A stretch of 64,000 nucleotides of DNA. Source: Parafrankia discariae. GTDB lineage: Bacteria; Actinomycetota; Actinomycetes; Frankiales; Frankiaceae. The position numbers were made by a program, and so were the translations under genes. Of this stretch, positions 9,373 through 18,034 are shown piece after piece. The notes beneath the pieces are model-generated. The model did no database searches and had not been told where the DNA came from. It saw only the letters and a list, made by a program, of their open reading frames with translations. The stretch is from assembly GCF_000373365.1 (NCBI RefSeq), contig NZ_KB891241.1, positions 62,001 to 126,000 of the forward strand. The letters are read 5' to 3'. Each line of letters opens with the position of its first letter. Within the stretch, counting starts at the first letter, position 1.

Positions 9373-11736
9373 GTGCAGTATCGAGGGGTGCTCGACCTTG
9401 ACACCCCGCTGAAGGGCCCACTGGGAGCGCGCACCGCCGCGCTGCTCGCCGACGGCCTGGAACTCGAGACCGTCGGAGATCTCCTCGACCACCTCCCGCG
9501 GCGCTACCACGAGCGCGGCGAGCTGACCGATCTCGACGAGCTCGTCGTCGGCGAGATCGCCACCGTCCAGGCCCGGGTGACGAAGGTCGTCCGGCACCAG
9601 GGCCGGCCCGGGTCGGGCGGCGGGCCGCGGCGGCGTGGCGGTGGCGGCGGAGGTCGCACGGAGATCACGGTCACCGACGGTCGCGGTGAGCTCTCGTTGG
9701 TCTTCTTCAACCAGCAGTGGCGGGCCAAGGAGCTCGTCCCCGGCACGACCGCGCTGTTCGCCGGCAAGGTGGCCGAGTTCCGCGGCCGGCGCCAGCTCAT
9801 CCATCCCGAGGTCCATCTCCTCGACGCGCCCGACCCCGAAGGCGCCGCCGACGACGCGACCGGGGCGGCCGGTGTCGACGGAGCCGGCTTTTTCGACGAA
9901 GCCACCGGTTCCGACGGACCCGACGGCGCCGGGAACGGTGCCGCGGGTGCCGCGGGAGGGCCGGCACCGGTGGTCGCCGGCTTCGCCGGCTCCCTCGTCC
10001 CGATCTACCCGGCCACGGCGAAGGTCACGAGCTGGACGCTGGCGCGCTGCCTGCGGCTGGTGCTCGACTCGCTCGGCGAGTTGACCGATCCGCTGCCGGC
10101 GGCGCTGCGGTCCCGGCATCGTCTCGCCGGCCTGCGCAGAGCCTATGAACTGGCCCACCGGCCGGCCTCCCGGGCCGACATCGCCGTCGCCCGCACCCGG
10201 CTGAAGTGGGACGAGGCACTCGTCGTGCAGGTCGCCCTCGCCCAGCGGCGCCGACGCGCCGAGCTGGCCGCCACGGTGGCCCGGCCGGGGCGGGCCGGCG
10301 GCCTGCTCGACGCGTTCGACTCCGCGCTGCCGTTCGCGCTGACCGACGGCCAGCGCGAGGTGGGGGAGACCGTCGCGGCCGAGATGGCCAGGGCGTTCCC
10401 GATGCACCGGCTGCTGCAGGGCGAGGTCGGGTCCGGCAAGACGGTGGTGGCCGTGCGGGCCATGCTCACCGCCGTCGACTCGGGTGGTCAGGCCGCCATG
10501 CTGGCGCCCACCGAGACCCTGGCGGCCCAGCACCACCGGAGCCTGCTCAAACTGCTCGGCGACCAGGCCCGGGCCGGCGAGCTCGGCGTGGACGGCCCCG
10601 CGACCAGGGTGGCGCTGCTGACCGGCTCGATGCCGGCCCGGGCCCGCCGCGAGGTGCTGGCCGCCGTCGCCGACGGCACCGTCGGCCTCGTCGTCGGCAC
10701 CCACGCGCTGCTCGGCGCGGACGTCACCTTCGCCGACCTGGCGCTGGTCGTGGTCGACGAGCAGCACCGGTTCGGGGTGGAGCAGCGCGACGAGCTGCGT
10801 TCGCGGGGCCGGCGCCCACCCCATCTGCTCGTCATGACCGCGACGCCCATCCCCCGCACCGTGGCCATGACCGTGTTCGGTGATCTCGAGGTCTCGACGC
10901 TGAACCAGCTGCCCGCCGGGCGCTCACCGATCTCGACCTTCGTCGTCCCCTCGCTGAACAGGCCCTTCATGGACCGCATGTGGGGCCGGGTGCGCGACGA
11001 GGTCGCCGCCGGACACCAGGCGTACGTGGTGTGCCCCCGGGTCGGTGACGGCGAGGGCGGCGACGGCGGCGAGGAGCCGTCCGGGGGGCCTGTGGGTTCT
11101 GCCGGCCCGCGGGAGGGCGAGCGGGTCGGCGCGACGGTCACCGAGGTGCTGCCCCGGCTGGCCGCGGGCGAGCTCGCCGGCCTGCGCGTCGAGGGCCTGC
11201 ACGGGCGGCTGCCCTCCCCGGTGCGGGATGAGATCATGAACCGGTTCGCCACCGGGGAGGTGGACGTCCTGGTCGCCACCACGGTGATCGAGGTCGGGGT
11301 GGACGTCCCGAACGCGACCGCCATGATCGTTCTGGATGCCGACTGGTTCGGGGTGTCCCAGCTGCACCAGCTGCGCGGCCGGGTGGGGCGGGGCAGCGCG
11401 CCCGGGGTGTGCCTGCTGCACACCTCCGTCGACGGCGCCGCGCCGGCCGCCGAGCGTCTGCTGGCCGTCGCCGCCACGTCGGACGGCGCCGAGCTGGCCC
11501 GGCTCGACCTTGCGCAGCGCCGCGAGGGCGACGTCCTCGGCGCGGCCCAGTCCGGCGGGCGCCGCTCGCTGCGCCTGCTCGAGCTGCTGCGGGACGAGGA
11601 CCTCATCCGCGCCGCCCGCGAGGAGGCCGGGGCGCTCGTGGCGGCGGACCCCGAGCTCGTGGGCCAGCCGGCCCTGCTGCGTCGGCTCACGGCCGCCCTG
11701 GACGAGGCCAGCGCGGCCTTCCTGGAGAAGGGCTGA
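9373..11736 (+). CDS. recG: ATP-dependent DNA helicase RecG
   Basis: RecG remodels stalled replication forks and branch-migrates Holliday junctions. The 787-residue protein has an N-terminal wedge/OB region (TVQARVTKVV, ELSLVFFNQQW), Walker A GEVGSGKT (about residue 352), the DEQH box VVVDEQHRFGVEQR (about 460), TATPIPRTVAMT, and the C-terminal motif QLRGRVGRG. Two low-complexity insertions interrupt the OB part: a Gly/Arg stretch near residue 80 and an Ala/Gly/Asp stretch near 155-200. A further short Gly-rich insert occurs near 560. The GTG at 9373 is used, with a GTG at 9388 equally possible. rsmD follows after 7 bases, so the two are likely co-transcribed. Confidence 0.95.
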   Translation: MQYRGVLDLDTPLKGPLGARTAALLADGLELETVGDLLDHLPRRYHERGELTDLDELVVGEIATVQARVTKVVRHQGRPGSGGGPRRRGGGGGGRTEITVTDGRGELSLVFFNQQWRAKELVPGTTALFAGKVAEFRGRRQLIHPEVHLLDAPDPEGAADDATGAAGVDGAGFFDEATGSDGPDGAGNGAAGAAGGPAPVVAGFAGSLVPIYPATAKVTSWTLARCLRLVLDSLGELTDPLPAALRSRHRLAGLRRAYELAHRPASRADIAVARTRLKWDEALVVQVALAQRRRRAELAATVARPGRAGGLLDAFDSALPFALTDGQREVGETVAAEMARAFPMHRLLQGEVGSGKTVVAVRAMLTAVDSGGQAAMLAPTETLAAQHHRSLLKLLGDQARAGELGVDGPATRVALLTGSMPARARREVLAAVADGTVGLVVGTHALLGADVTFADLALVVVDEQHRFGVEQRDELRSRGRRPPHLLVMTATPIPRTVAMTVFGDLEVSTLNQLPAGRSPISTFVVPSLNRPFMDRMWGRVRDEVAAGHQAYVVCPRVGDGEGGDGGEEPSGGPVGSAGPREGERVGATVTEVLPRLAAGELAGLRVEGLHGRLPSPVRDEIMNRFATGEVDVLVATTVIEVGVDVPNATAMIVLDADWFGVSQLHQLRGRVGRGSAPGVCLLHTSVDGAAPAAERLLAVAATSDGAELARLDLAQRREGDVLGAAQSGGRRSLRLLELLRDEDLIRAAREEAGALVAADPELVGQPALLRRLTAALDEASAAFLEKG

Positions 11737-11743
11737 CCTGGCG

Positions 11744-12301
11744 ATGACGCGGATCGTCGGCGGGCACGCCGGGGGGCGACGGCTGCTGGTGCCGCCGGGC
11801 GGCGCCACCAGGCCCACCTCCGAACGGACGAGAGAGGGCCTGTTCAACACGCTCGCGACGCTGGTGGATCTCGCCGGAGCCAGGGTCGCGGACCTCTACG
11901 CGGGCTCCGGCGCGGTCGGCCTCGAGGCACTGTCGCGCGGGGCGGCGCACGCCCTGCTCGTCGACCGGGACGCGACGGCGGTCCGCACCCTGCGCCGCAA
12001 CGCGGACGCCCTCGGCCTGGCGGGTGCCGAGGTGGTGCGCTCGGCGGTGGAACGGGTCCTGTCCGCGCCTCCGGCCGAGGCCTATGACGTGGTCTTCCTC
12101 GATCCTCCCTACGCGCTGCCCGGCGCCGAGCTGGACGGCGTGCTCGGGCGGCTGGTGGGCGGCGGCTGGCTGGCCCCGGGCGCGGTCTGTGTGGTGGAGC
12201 GTGCGTACCGGAGCGGTCCCGTGACCTGGCCGGACGGTCTCATAGCACTGCGTGAGCGCAGGTACGGAGAGGGGGTCCTCTGGTACGGTAATCGATCATG
12301 A
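11744..12301 (+). CDS. rsmD: 16S rRNA (guanine(966)-N(2))-methyltransferase
   Basis: RsmD methylates G966 of 16S rRNA during small-subunit maturation. The 185-residue protein starts [14 protein letters not shown] and has the SAM-binding [20 protein letters not shown] (about residues 46-65) and the catalytic-loop motif [11 protein letters not shown] near 115, typical of N2-guanine/N6-adenine methyltransferases. It starts 7 bases after recG, and its stop overlaps the coaD start (ATGA at 12298-12301), so translation is probably coupled. RsmD-CoaD adjacency is classical across bacteria. Confidence 0.95.
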   Translation: MTRIVGGHAGGRRLLVPPGGATRPTSERTREGLFNTLATLVDLAGARVADLYAGSGAVGLEALSRGAAHALLVDRDATAVRTLRRNADALGLAGAEVVRSAVERVLSAPPAEAYDVVFLDPPYALPGAELDGVLGRLVGGGWLAPGAVCVVERAYRSGPVTWPDGLIALRERRYGEGVLWYGNRS

Positions 12302-12786
12302 GGAGGGCAGTCTGTCCCGGATCGTTCGACCCCATCACCAACGGTCACCTCGACATCATCGTGAGAGCGAGCAAGCTCTTCGACGAGGTCGTCGTCGCCG
12401 TTCTGATCAATAAATCCAAGGCCCATCTGTTCACGATCGACGAACGGATCGACCTCATCCGGGATGCGGTTCGCAGCCATCCCGACGCACCCACCAACGT
12501 CGTCGTCGACTCGTCGCACGGCCTGCTGGTCGACTTCTGCCGGGTGCGTGGCATCCAGTCGATCGTGAAGGGCCTGCGCGCCGTCAGTGATTTCGACTAC
12601 GAGCTGCAGATGGCGCAGATGAACCACTCGCTGGCCGGGGTGGAGACCCTGTTCATGAGCACGAACCCGCAGTACGCGTTCCTTTCCTCGAGCCTCGTCA
12701 AGGAGGTCGCCCGCTACGGCGGCGACGTCTCCGGGCTGGTGCCGGACGTGGTCCTCAAGGGCCTGCGGGACCGCTCCGCGCCCTAG
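12298..12786 (+). CDS. coaD: Phosphopantetheine adenylyltransferase
   Basis: CoaD converts 4'-phosphopantetheine and ATP to dephospho-CoA, the penultimate CoA step. The 162-residue protein shows the nucleotidyltransferase motif [16 protein letters not shown] at residues 5-20 (T/HxGH signature) and the C-terminal [17 protein letters not shown] segment containing the second substrate-binding signature. Length is normal for the family. The ATG overlaps the rsmD stop. Confidence 0.97.
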   Translation: MRRAVCPGSFDPITNGHLDIIVRASKLFDEVVVAVLINKSKAHLFTIDERIDLIRDAVRSHPDAPTNVVVDSSHGLLVDFCRVRGIQSIVKGLRAVSDFDYELQMAQMNHSLAGVETLFMSTNPQYAFLSSSLVKEVARYGGDVSGLVPDVVLKGLRDRSAP

Positions 12787-12808
12787 CCGCCCGGGTGCGG
12801 GCGATCCC

Positions 12809-12840
12809 CCGCCGGCGGCCCCCCGTGGCGCCGCCGGCGG
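12809..12840. terminator. Possible hairpin after coaD
   Basis: CCGCCGGCGG at 12809-12818 and again at 12831-12840 can pair (the unit is its own near-complement) around a 12-base spacer, 22 bases after coaD. Terminator function is a guess from position. Confidence 0.3.
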
Positions 12841-13051
12841 ACGTTCGTCGCCGGCTGCCCGCCGCCGACCACCAGCCGCGAACCACCCGCGGGCGGCGTT
12901 TGTTGTCTCTCCGTCGTGATGGCGTGTGCGTGGCGGGGTCGTGTCGTCGCGCCACGTCGATATCGGGCTTCCGGGCCTTCGCGGCGGGTCCGTGTCGGTT
13001 AGCGGAGTGTCGCTACCAGGTGCTCCGTCGGCCGGTCGTAACCTACCGGTC

Positions 13052-14023
13052 ATGGATGATCTCGCTGAGCGCCTCGACCTGATCATCGCTGTGGTCGAGG
13101 GGGCGCGGGCGATGCCGCTGACGACGTCCTGCGTACTCAACCGCGCCGAGATGCTCGAGGCGCTGGAGGACCTGCGGGCGCGGCTGCCCGAGCGGCTGGC
13201 CGACGCCGACCGGGTGTTGGCGGACAGTGAGGCGATCATCGACGACGCGCACCGGCGGGCCGCCGCGATCGTGGCCGACGGTCGGCGCGAGGGCGTCCGG
13301 CTGGCCTCGGGCAGCGCGGTGGTCGCCCAGGCGGAGACCGACGCCGCGGCGATCATGGCAGCCGCCCGCCAGGCGTCGGACGACATGCGCAGCCAGATCG
13401 ACTCCTACGTCGACGGCAAGTTGGCCGGGTTCGAGGAGGTCCTCGACCGCACGCTCGCCTCGGTGGCCCGGGGCCGCGAGCGGCTGGCCTCCCGGGGCGC
13501 GGTGGCGGGTGCGGCGGGTGCCCACGGCGGGGCCGGCGGGCCCGCCGGCCCGCACCAGTTCGGGGGAGTGGGGCCGGCTGCGGCCGCGCCGATGGGCGCG
13601 CGGTCCGCGGTGGTCGGTGCCGGCGGAGCGGATCTCCACCCGGCGGTCTCCGGCGCAGGCCCGGCCGGCCCGGACACGGGCGTCCCCGGCGGCGGTGGGC
13701 CGCACGGCGACCCGGTGCACGGCGGCGGGTGGTACGGCGGCGCGATGTACGGCGACAGGACGTCCGGTGGTGGCCTGCGCGGCGACGGAATGCACGGCGG
13801 CGCCGGGATGGACCCGGCTGGCGGCAACGCGGCTGGTGGCGGTGTCACCGGTGACGACGCGGCCGGTGGCGCCGGGCCGCTGAACGCCGCGGCCGCGCCC
13901 GGGCAGCGGGCGGACCCCGACCGTCCGGAGGACGGCGAGCGGTGGACCGGCGTACCCGCCGCCCGCGGTGGCATGACGGGCCATGTCCGGCTGACCTCCG
14001 GCGTGGGAGCACCGATCGGATAG
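13052..14023 (+). CDS. Coiled-coil protein with Gly/Met/His-rich tail, conserved-hypothetical type
   Basis: The first 145 or so residues are alpha-helical and charged, with long runs lacking helix breakers (for example LPERLADADRVLADSEAI and AQAETDAAAIMAAARQAS). This resembles DivIVA-like or ATP-synthase-b-like coiled coils found between coaD and yceD in other actinomycetes. From about residue 150 the protein changes to a low-complexity tail of Gly, Ala, Pro, His, Met and Tyr with repeats such as HGGGWYGGAMYGDR and LRGDGMHGGAGM. There is no signal peptide or membrane segment. The ATG at 13052 is chosen because the helical region begins directly after it. Its function is unknown; a scaffold role near the cell pole or division site is speculative. 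Confidence 0.75.
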   Translation: MDDLAERLDLIIAVVEGARAMPLTTSCVLNRAEMLEALEDLRARLPERLADADRVLADSEAIIDDAHRRAAAIVADGRREGVRLASGSAVVAQAETDAAAIMAAARQASDDMRSQIDSYVDGKLAGFEEVLDRTLASVARGRERLASRGAVAGAAGAHGGAGGPAGPHQFGGVGPAAAAPMGARSAVVGAGGADLHPAVSGAGPAGPDTGVPGGGGPHGDPVHGGGWYGGAMYGDRTSGGGLRGDGMHGGAGMDPAGGNAAGGGVTGDDAAGGAGPLNAAAAPGQRADPDRPEDGERWTGVPAARGGMTGHVRLTSGVGAPIG

Positions 14024-14251
14024 TCTGGTGGTCCGTGCCCGGTGACGTGGGCACGTCCTCCCGGCACACCCAGGTCGTCACCCGGGTCGTTCGGCCTTCG
14101 GGCCGGGTCGGCCGGCATCCACGCCGATCGACTCACGACCGGCCAGGTGGCGGCAGTTCGGGAGGCACGGGGCGGGTCCATCCCGGGTCCACACGACCGG
14201 TGCCCGTCCCCAGGTCACTCCGACACCGACCGCGACGTGAGAACATCTGCT

Positions 14252-14845
14252 GTGACAGCCATGACCACACAACGAGCCCGTCGGCGCACCCCCCGGGGGC
14301 CCTACGTCCTCGACACCCGAGAGCTCGGCCGCCGGCCGGGCTCGCTGCGCCGTGTCGAGACGACGATCGTCCAGCCATCGGACTTCGGCACCGAGCTGGT
14401 GCGCGTGCCCACCGGTGCCACCGTGCGGCTCGACCTGCGGCTCGAGTCGGTCATGGAGGGCGTCCTCGTGAGCGGGGTGGTCACCGTCCCCCTCGCCGGA
14501 GAGTGCGGTCGCTGTCTCGACGAGATCTCCGACTCGATGTCCGTGGACATCCTCGAGCTGTTCTACTACCCGGAGCGGGCCGTCGAGACCGACGACGAGG
14601 ACGACACCAGCGTCCTCGTGGACGACCACGTCGACCTCGAGCCGGTGGCGCGTGACGCGGTCGTGCTCGACCTCCCGCTGTCGCCGGTCTGCCGTCCCGA
14701 CTGCGCCGGCCTGTGTGTCGACTGCGGGGGGCGGCTCGACGATCTCGGGCCGGACCATTCCCACATCCAGCAGGACCCGAGGTGGGCGGCTTTGTCCGGC
14801 CTTGCCGAGGCCCCTGCCACCACCGATAACAAGGAGAAGGACTAG
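14252..14845 (+). CDS. yceD: DUF177/YceD family protein
   Basis: This 197-residue protein belongs to the YceD (DUF177) family, which is almost always encoded directly before rpmF and is linked to large-subunit rRNA accumulation in bacteria and plants. Family marks are the N-terminal [18 protein letters not shown], the cysteine pair CGRCLDEI and the C-terminal [14 protein letters not shown] cluster. The GTG at 14252 has GTGAGA 9 bases upstream; an ATG at 14261 is the alternative. Its TAG stop overlaps the rpmF start by one base, a tight translational link. Confidence 0.9.
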   Translation: MTAMTTQRARRRTPRGPYVLDTRELGRRPGSLRRVETTIVQPSDFGTELVRVPTGATVRLDLRLESVMEGVLVSGVVTVPLAGECGRCLDEISDSMSVDILELFYYPERAVETDDEDDTSVLVDDHVDLEPVARDAVVLDLPLSPVCRPDCAGLCVDCGGRLDDLGPDHSHIQQDPRWAALSGLAEAPATTDNKEKD

Positions 14846-15015
14846 TGGCAGTCCCGAAGCGGCGCACCTCGCGCAGCAACACCCGGTCCCGTCGGGCGCA
14901 GTGGAAGGCGAAGGCGCCGACGCTGGCCAAGTGCTCGCGCGGGCACACTGTCCGGCCGCACACCGCGTGCCCGACCTGCGGCCGTTACAACGATCGCCAG
15001 GTGCTCGACGTCTGA
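14845..15015 (+). CDS. rpmF: 50S ribosomal protein L32
   Basis: The short frame encodes 56 residues beginning [20 protein letters not shown] and containing [20 protein letters not shown], the zinc-binding form of L32. The protein binds 23S rRNA in the large subunit. The GTG start at 14845 shares one base with the yceD stop and has AAGGAGAAGG at 14831-14840. This yceD-rpmF pairing is the standard bacterial order. The sequence is complete and typical. Confidence 0.97.
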   Translation: MAVPKRRTSRSNTRSRRAQWKAKAPTLAKCSRGHTVRPHTACPTCGRYNDRQVLDV

Positions 15016-15022
15016 CCACGGT

Positions 15023-16009
15023 GTGGCACGTGTCGCTGTCGACCTGATCGGAGCGGGCTCCCCGCCGGGCGACCTGCTCGGCGAGCTCACCGCGATCCTC
15101 GGTGCCGATCCGCGGGTGACCCTGACCGTGGTGGCGCCCACGGACACGGTCGCTCCCGCGCTCGCCGAGCACGGTGTGCTTGAGAGCGGCCGCGTCCGGC
15201 TGGTGAACGTTTCACGCGGCGTGGCGTCGGGCCCCGAGGCGCTGCGTGAGGTTCGCGCGCGCCGGGATGCCGGGGTCCGCGTCGCGGCCCGCCTCGTCCG
15301 GGACGGGCACGCCGACGCGATGGTCTCCGTGGCTCCGCTCGAGGCGGTCATCGCGGCGGCCGGGTTCACGTTCGGGCTGGTGCCCGGCGCGACCCGGGCC
15401 GCCGCGGCCACGGTCGTCGGGCCGGCAGAGTCCCCGGTGATCCTCTGTGACGCGGGCGGCTCGGTCGACGTCACCGCCGACGAGCTGGCCCAGTTCGCGC
15501 TCGCGGGCGCGCGGTTGGCCCGGGTGCGGCACGGTGTCGGCGTTCCGGCGGTCGGGCTGCTCTCGGCGCGGTTGGCCCTGCCGGACCCGCTGCGCCGCTC
15601 GGCCGGTGACCTGCTCGCGTCGCTGGGCCTCGACTTCGTCGGTCCGGTCACCGCCGACCGGCTCCGGACCGGAACCGGCGTCGACGTCGTCGTCACCGAC
15701 GGATTCACCGGCGACGTGGTGCTCTCCGCGCTGTACTCCGGCGCGCACCGAGCACGGCACGAGACGGATCCGGCCTGCTGGCAGGCGAACAGTTCGGACC
15801 TTCAGGGGGGAATCATCGTGCTGGGAGTGGACGGGACGGCCATCCGAGCGGGTGGGCCGGCGGCGACGGCCCCGGTGGGGCCGGGAGCCCTGCCGGAAGC
15901 TGTCCGCGCCGCCGTGGGCGCCGTGCGTTCCGGGCTTTCCGGGGCGGTGCGGCAGGCCATGTCGACGCTCGTCGACCGCCGCCGGGAACTGGCGGGGCTG
16001 TCCCGATGA
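15023..16009 (+). CDS. PlsX-like (phosphate acyltransferase) protein, divergent
   Basis: The 328-residue protein is placed where plsX normally sits (rpmF-plsX-rnc) and keeps parts of the fold: VAVDLIGAG at the start, [26 protein letters not shown] and [16 protein letters not shown]. PlsX makes acyl-phosphate from acyl-ACP for phospholipid synthesis. However, the usual AGNTGA segment is replaced by VAPLEAV, and the region after PAVGLLS lacks the normal G-E-E run. The glycine-aspartate of the N-terminal DAMGGD is also absent. It may be a degenerate or re-purposed PlsX. The start codon (GTG or ATG near 15023) is 7 bases after rpmF, and its end overlaps rnc by four bases. Confidence 0.75.
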   Translation: MARVAVDLIGAGSPPGDLLGELTAILGADPRVTLTVVAPTDTVAPALAEHGVLESGRVRLVNVSRGVASGPEALREVRARRDAGVRVAARLVRDGHADAMVSVAPLEAVIAAAGFTFGLVPGATRAAAATVVGPAESPVILCDAGGSVDVTADELAQFALAGARLARVRHGVGVPAVGLLSARLALPDPLRRSAGDLLASLGLDFVGPVTADRLRTGTGVDVVVTDGFTGDVVLSALYSGAHRARHETDPACWQANSSDLQGGIIVLGVDGTAIRAGGPAATAPVGPGALPEAVRAAVGAVRSGLSGAVRQAMSTLVDRRRELAGLSR

Positions 16010-16926
16010 GCCGGTCACAGTCGGTCACCCCGCCTCGGGACGGGTTGGTGGAGGCGCTCGACGTCCACATCGACCCCGAACTGCTCGACCGTGCGCTGAC
16101 CCACCGTTCGTACGCGTACGAGAACGGCGGGCTGCCGACGAACGAGCGGCTGGAGTTCCTCGGTGACGCGGTGCTCGGCCTGATCGTCACGGCCGCGCTG
16201 TTCCGTCGCCATCCCGACCTTCCCGAGGGGCAGCTCGCCAAGCAGCGCGCCTCGGTGGTGAACATGCGGGCACTGGCCGACGTCGCCCGGCGGATCGGCT
16301 CGGCGGGCATCGGGCCGTACCTGCTCCTCGGCCGTGGTGAGGAGGCGACCGGCGGGCGGGACAAACCCAGCATCCTGGCCGACACACTGGAGGCGGTTAT
16401 CGGGGCGGTCTACCTCTCGAACAGCCTCGACGTGGCCTCCGGGTTCGTCCACCGGCTCTTCGACCCGCTCCTCGACGAGGCGGCCGGCCGCGGCGCCGGG
16501 CTGGACTGGAAGACCTCGCTGCAGGAGCAGACGGCCCTGCTGGGCCTCGGCCCGCCCGACTACGCCGTCACCGAGGCCGGTCCCGATCACGCGAAGCGGT
16601 TCACCGCGTTCGCGCGGGTCGCCGGCGAGGTGCTCGGCGAGGGTGAGGGCGGCAGCAAGAAGGAGGCCGAGCAGCGGGCCGCGGCCGCGGCCTTCGCGGT
16701 GCTCGAGAAGCGCTCGGCGGTGAACGCCCAGGACGAGCTGACGGCTGACGCCACCGGCACGGCCGGCGCTACCACCGACAGGGTCGGCGCTACCCCCGAC
16801 AGGGTCGGCGCTGCTGGCGCGGTCGGTGCCGCGGCCGGCGGGCCGGGCGAGGCCGCCGCCGCCTCGGGCAACGGCGCCGCCTCCGTGGTGGGACTCCCGA
16901 TGAGCCCCGCTGTCGGTGATGCCTGA
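16006..16926 (+). CDS. rnc: Ribonuclease III
   Basis: RNase III cleaves double-stranded RNA during rRNA processing and mRNA turnover. The 306-residue protein has the signature [16 protein letters not shown] (about residues 45-60), a second catalytic segment [12 protein letters not shown] (about 126-137), and a dsRNA-binding domain from [14 protein letters not shown] to [13 protein letters not shown] (about 166-233). Beyond this is an unusual 70-residue Ala/Gly/Thr tail with a tandem [14 protein letters not shown] element. The ATG overlaps the end of the PlsX-like gene, and the C-terminus overlaps the mutM start by 8 bases, so the three genes appear translationally coupled. Confidence 0.96.
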   Translation: MSRSQSVTPPRDGLVEALDVHIDPELLDRALTHRSYAYENGGLPTNERLEFLGDAVLGLIVTAALFRRHPDLPEGQLAKQRASVVNMRALADVARRIGSAGIGPYLLLGRGEEATGGRDKPSILADTLEAVIGAVYLSNSLDVASGFVHRLFDPLLDEAAGRGAGLDWKTSLQEQTALLGLGPPDYAVTEAGPDHAKRFTAFARVAGEVLGEGEGGSKKEAEQRAAAAAFAVLEKRSAVNAQDELTADATGTAGATTDRVGATPDRVGAAGAVGAAAGGPGEAAAASGNGAASVVGLPMSPAVGDA

Positions 16927-17848
16927 GCTGCCCGAGGTCGAGGTCGTCCGCCGGGGCCTCGAACGCGGTGTGGTCGGCCGCACCGTCGCCGGGGTGGAGG
17001 TCCGTCACCCGCGGGCGGTCCGCCGCCATCTCGCCGGGGCTGACCACTTCGCCGCCTCGCTCGTCGGGCGGACGGTGGCCACGGCACGTCGGCGCGGCAA
17101 GTACCTGTGGCTCGGCCTGGCGCCGCCCGAACCGGCCGGGTCGGCTGAACCGGCCGGGTCGGCTGAACTGATCGGGCCGCCGGAACCGCGGGGGTCGGTG
17201 GCCGGTGACGCGCTGCTCGGTCATCTCGGGATGAGCGGCCAGCTCCTCGTGGTTCCGGCGGACAGCCCGGACCAGGTGCACCTGCGGGTCCGTTTCCGGT
17301 TCACCGACGAGGGCCGCGAGCTGCGCTTCGTGGACCAACGGACCTTCGGTGGTCTTGCTGTGGTCTCAGGTGGGGCGGAGCTGCCGGCCCCGATCGCCCA
17401 CATCGCGCCGGACCCGCTCTCCGCAGACTTCGATCCGGAGCGCTTCGCCGACGCGCTGCGCCGCCGGCGCACCGGCCTCAAGCGCGCCCTGCTCGACCAG
17501 ACGTTGATCAGCGGCGTGGGCAACATCTACGCGGACGAGGCCCTGTGGGCCGCGCGCCTGCACTACGCCCGCCCGACCGAGACGGTCACCCGCGCCGAGG
17601 CGCTGCGGCTGCTCGACGCGGTCCGCACCGTGATGACGGCGGCGCTGGCAGCCGGCGGTACCTCCTTCGACCGCCTCTATGTCTCGACCGAGGGCGTCAG
17701 CGGGTTGTTCGAGCGCTCGTTGGAGGTCTACGGCCGCGGCGGCCAGGCGTGCTCCCGCTGTTCCTCGACCATCCGTCGGGACGCGTTCATGAACCGCTCC
17801 AGTTTCAGCTGCCCGGCGTGCCAGCCTCTGCCCCACCGGGTCCGGTGA
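16919..17848 (+). CDS. mutM: Formamidopyrimidine-DNA glycosylase
   Basis: MutM (Fpg) removes 8-oxoguanine and other oxidised purines and cuts the abasic site. The start is set at the ATG 16919 because the catalytic residue is the proline directly after Met ([10 protein letters not shown]). Other marks are [10 protein letters not shown], the helix-two-turn-helix region [19 protein letters not shown], and the C-terminal zinc finger [11 protein letters not shown]...CPACQ. An insertion around residues 68-90 holds a tandem [13 protein letters not shown], a 15-bp DNA duplication absent from typical Fpg. It overlaps the rnc end. A LexA-type box lies 6 bases after the stop. Confidence 0.96.
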   Translation: MPELPEVEVVRRGLERGVVGRTVAGVEVRHPRAVRRHLAGADHFAASLVGRTVATARRRGKYLWLGLAPPEPAGSAEPAGSAELIGPPEPRGSVAGDALLGHLGMSGQLLVVPADSPDQVHLRVRFRFTDEGRELRFVDQRTFGGLAVVSGGAELPAPIAHIAPDPLSADFDPERFADALRRRRTGLKRALLDQTLISGVGNIYADEALWAARLHYARPTETVTRAEALRLLDAVRTVMTAALAAGGTSFDRLYVSTEGVSGLFERSLEVYGRGGQACSRCSSTIRRDAFMNRSSFSCPACQPLPHRVR

Positions 17849-17854
17849 TAAGCT

Positions 17855-17870
17855 TCGAACGCACGTTCGA
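17855..17870. promoter_or_regulatory. LexA (SOS) box, consensus match
   Basis: TCGAACGCACGTTCGA fits the Gram-positive SOS-box consensus CGAACRNRYGTTCG and the mycobacterial TCGAAC-N4-GTTCGA exactly. It begins 6 bases after the mutM stop and is 165 bases before the GTG of the DUF2786 gene, the nearest downstream gene. Binding is predicted from consensus, not shown. Confidence 0.75.
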
Positions 17871-17925
17871 ATCTGCATTGTTCGATTGTTCGAATGAGCA
17901 TCGTTCGAATCAGCATCGTTTGGAT
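17865..17925 (+). repeat. 15-bp iteron-like array following the LexA box
   Basis: Direct units start at 17865 (GTTCGAATCTGCATT), 17880 (partial, GTTCGATT), 17888 (GTTCGAATGAGCATC), 17903 (GTTCGAATCAGCATC) and 17918 (GTTTGGATCAGC). Four share a 15-bp register; the first overlaps the LexA half-site. The stretch is noticeably richer in A/T than its surroundings. Confidence 0.75.
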
Positions 17926-18034
17926 CAGCCCCGTCGGTGGCCGTGACCGGGGGCGCTGGCGATGACAGCCGTGCCCGGTCCGGCGGGGCCTCACAGACTG
18001 TGTCCCCTTCTGGTATCCACTCCGGAGGAGGACC

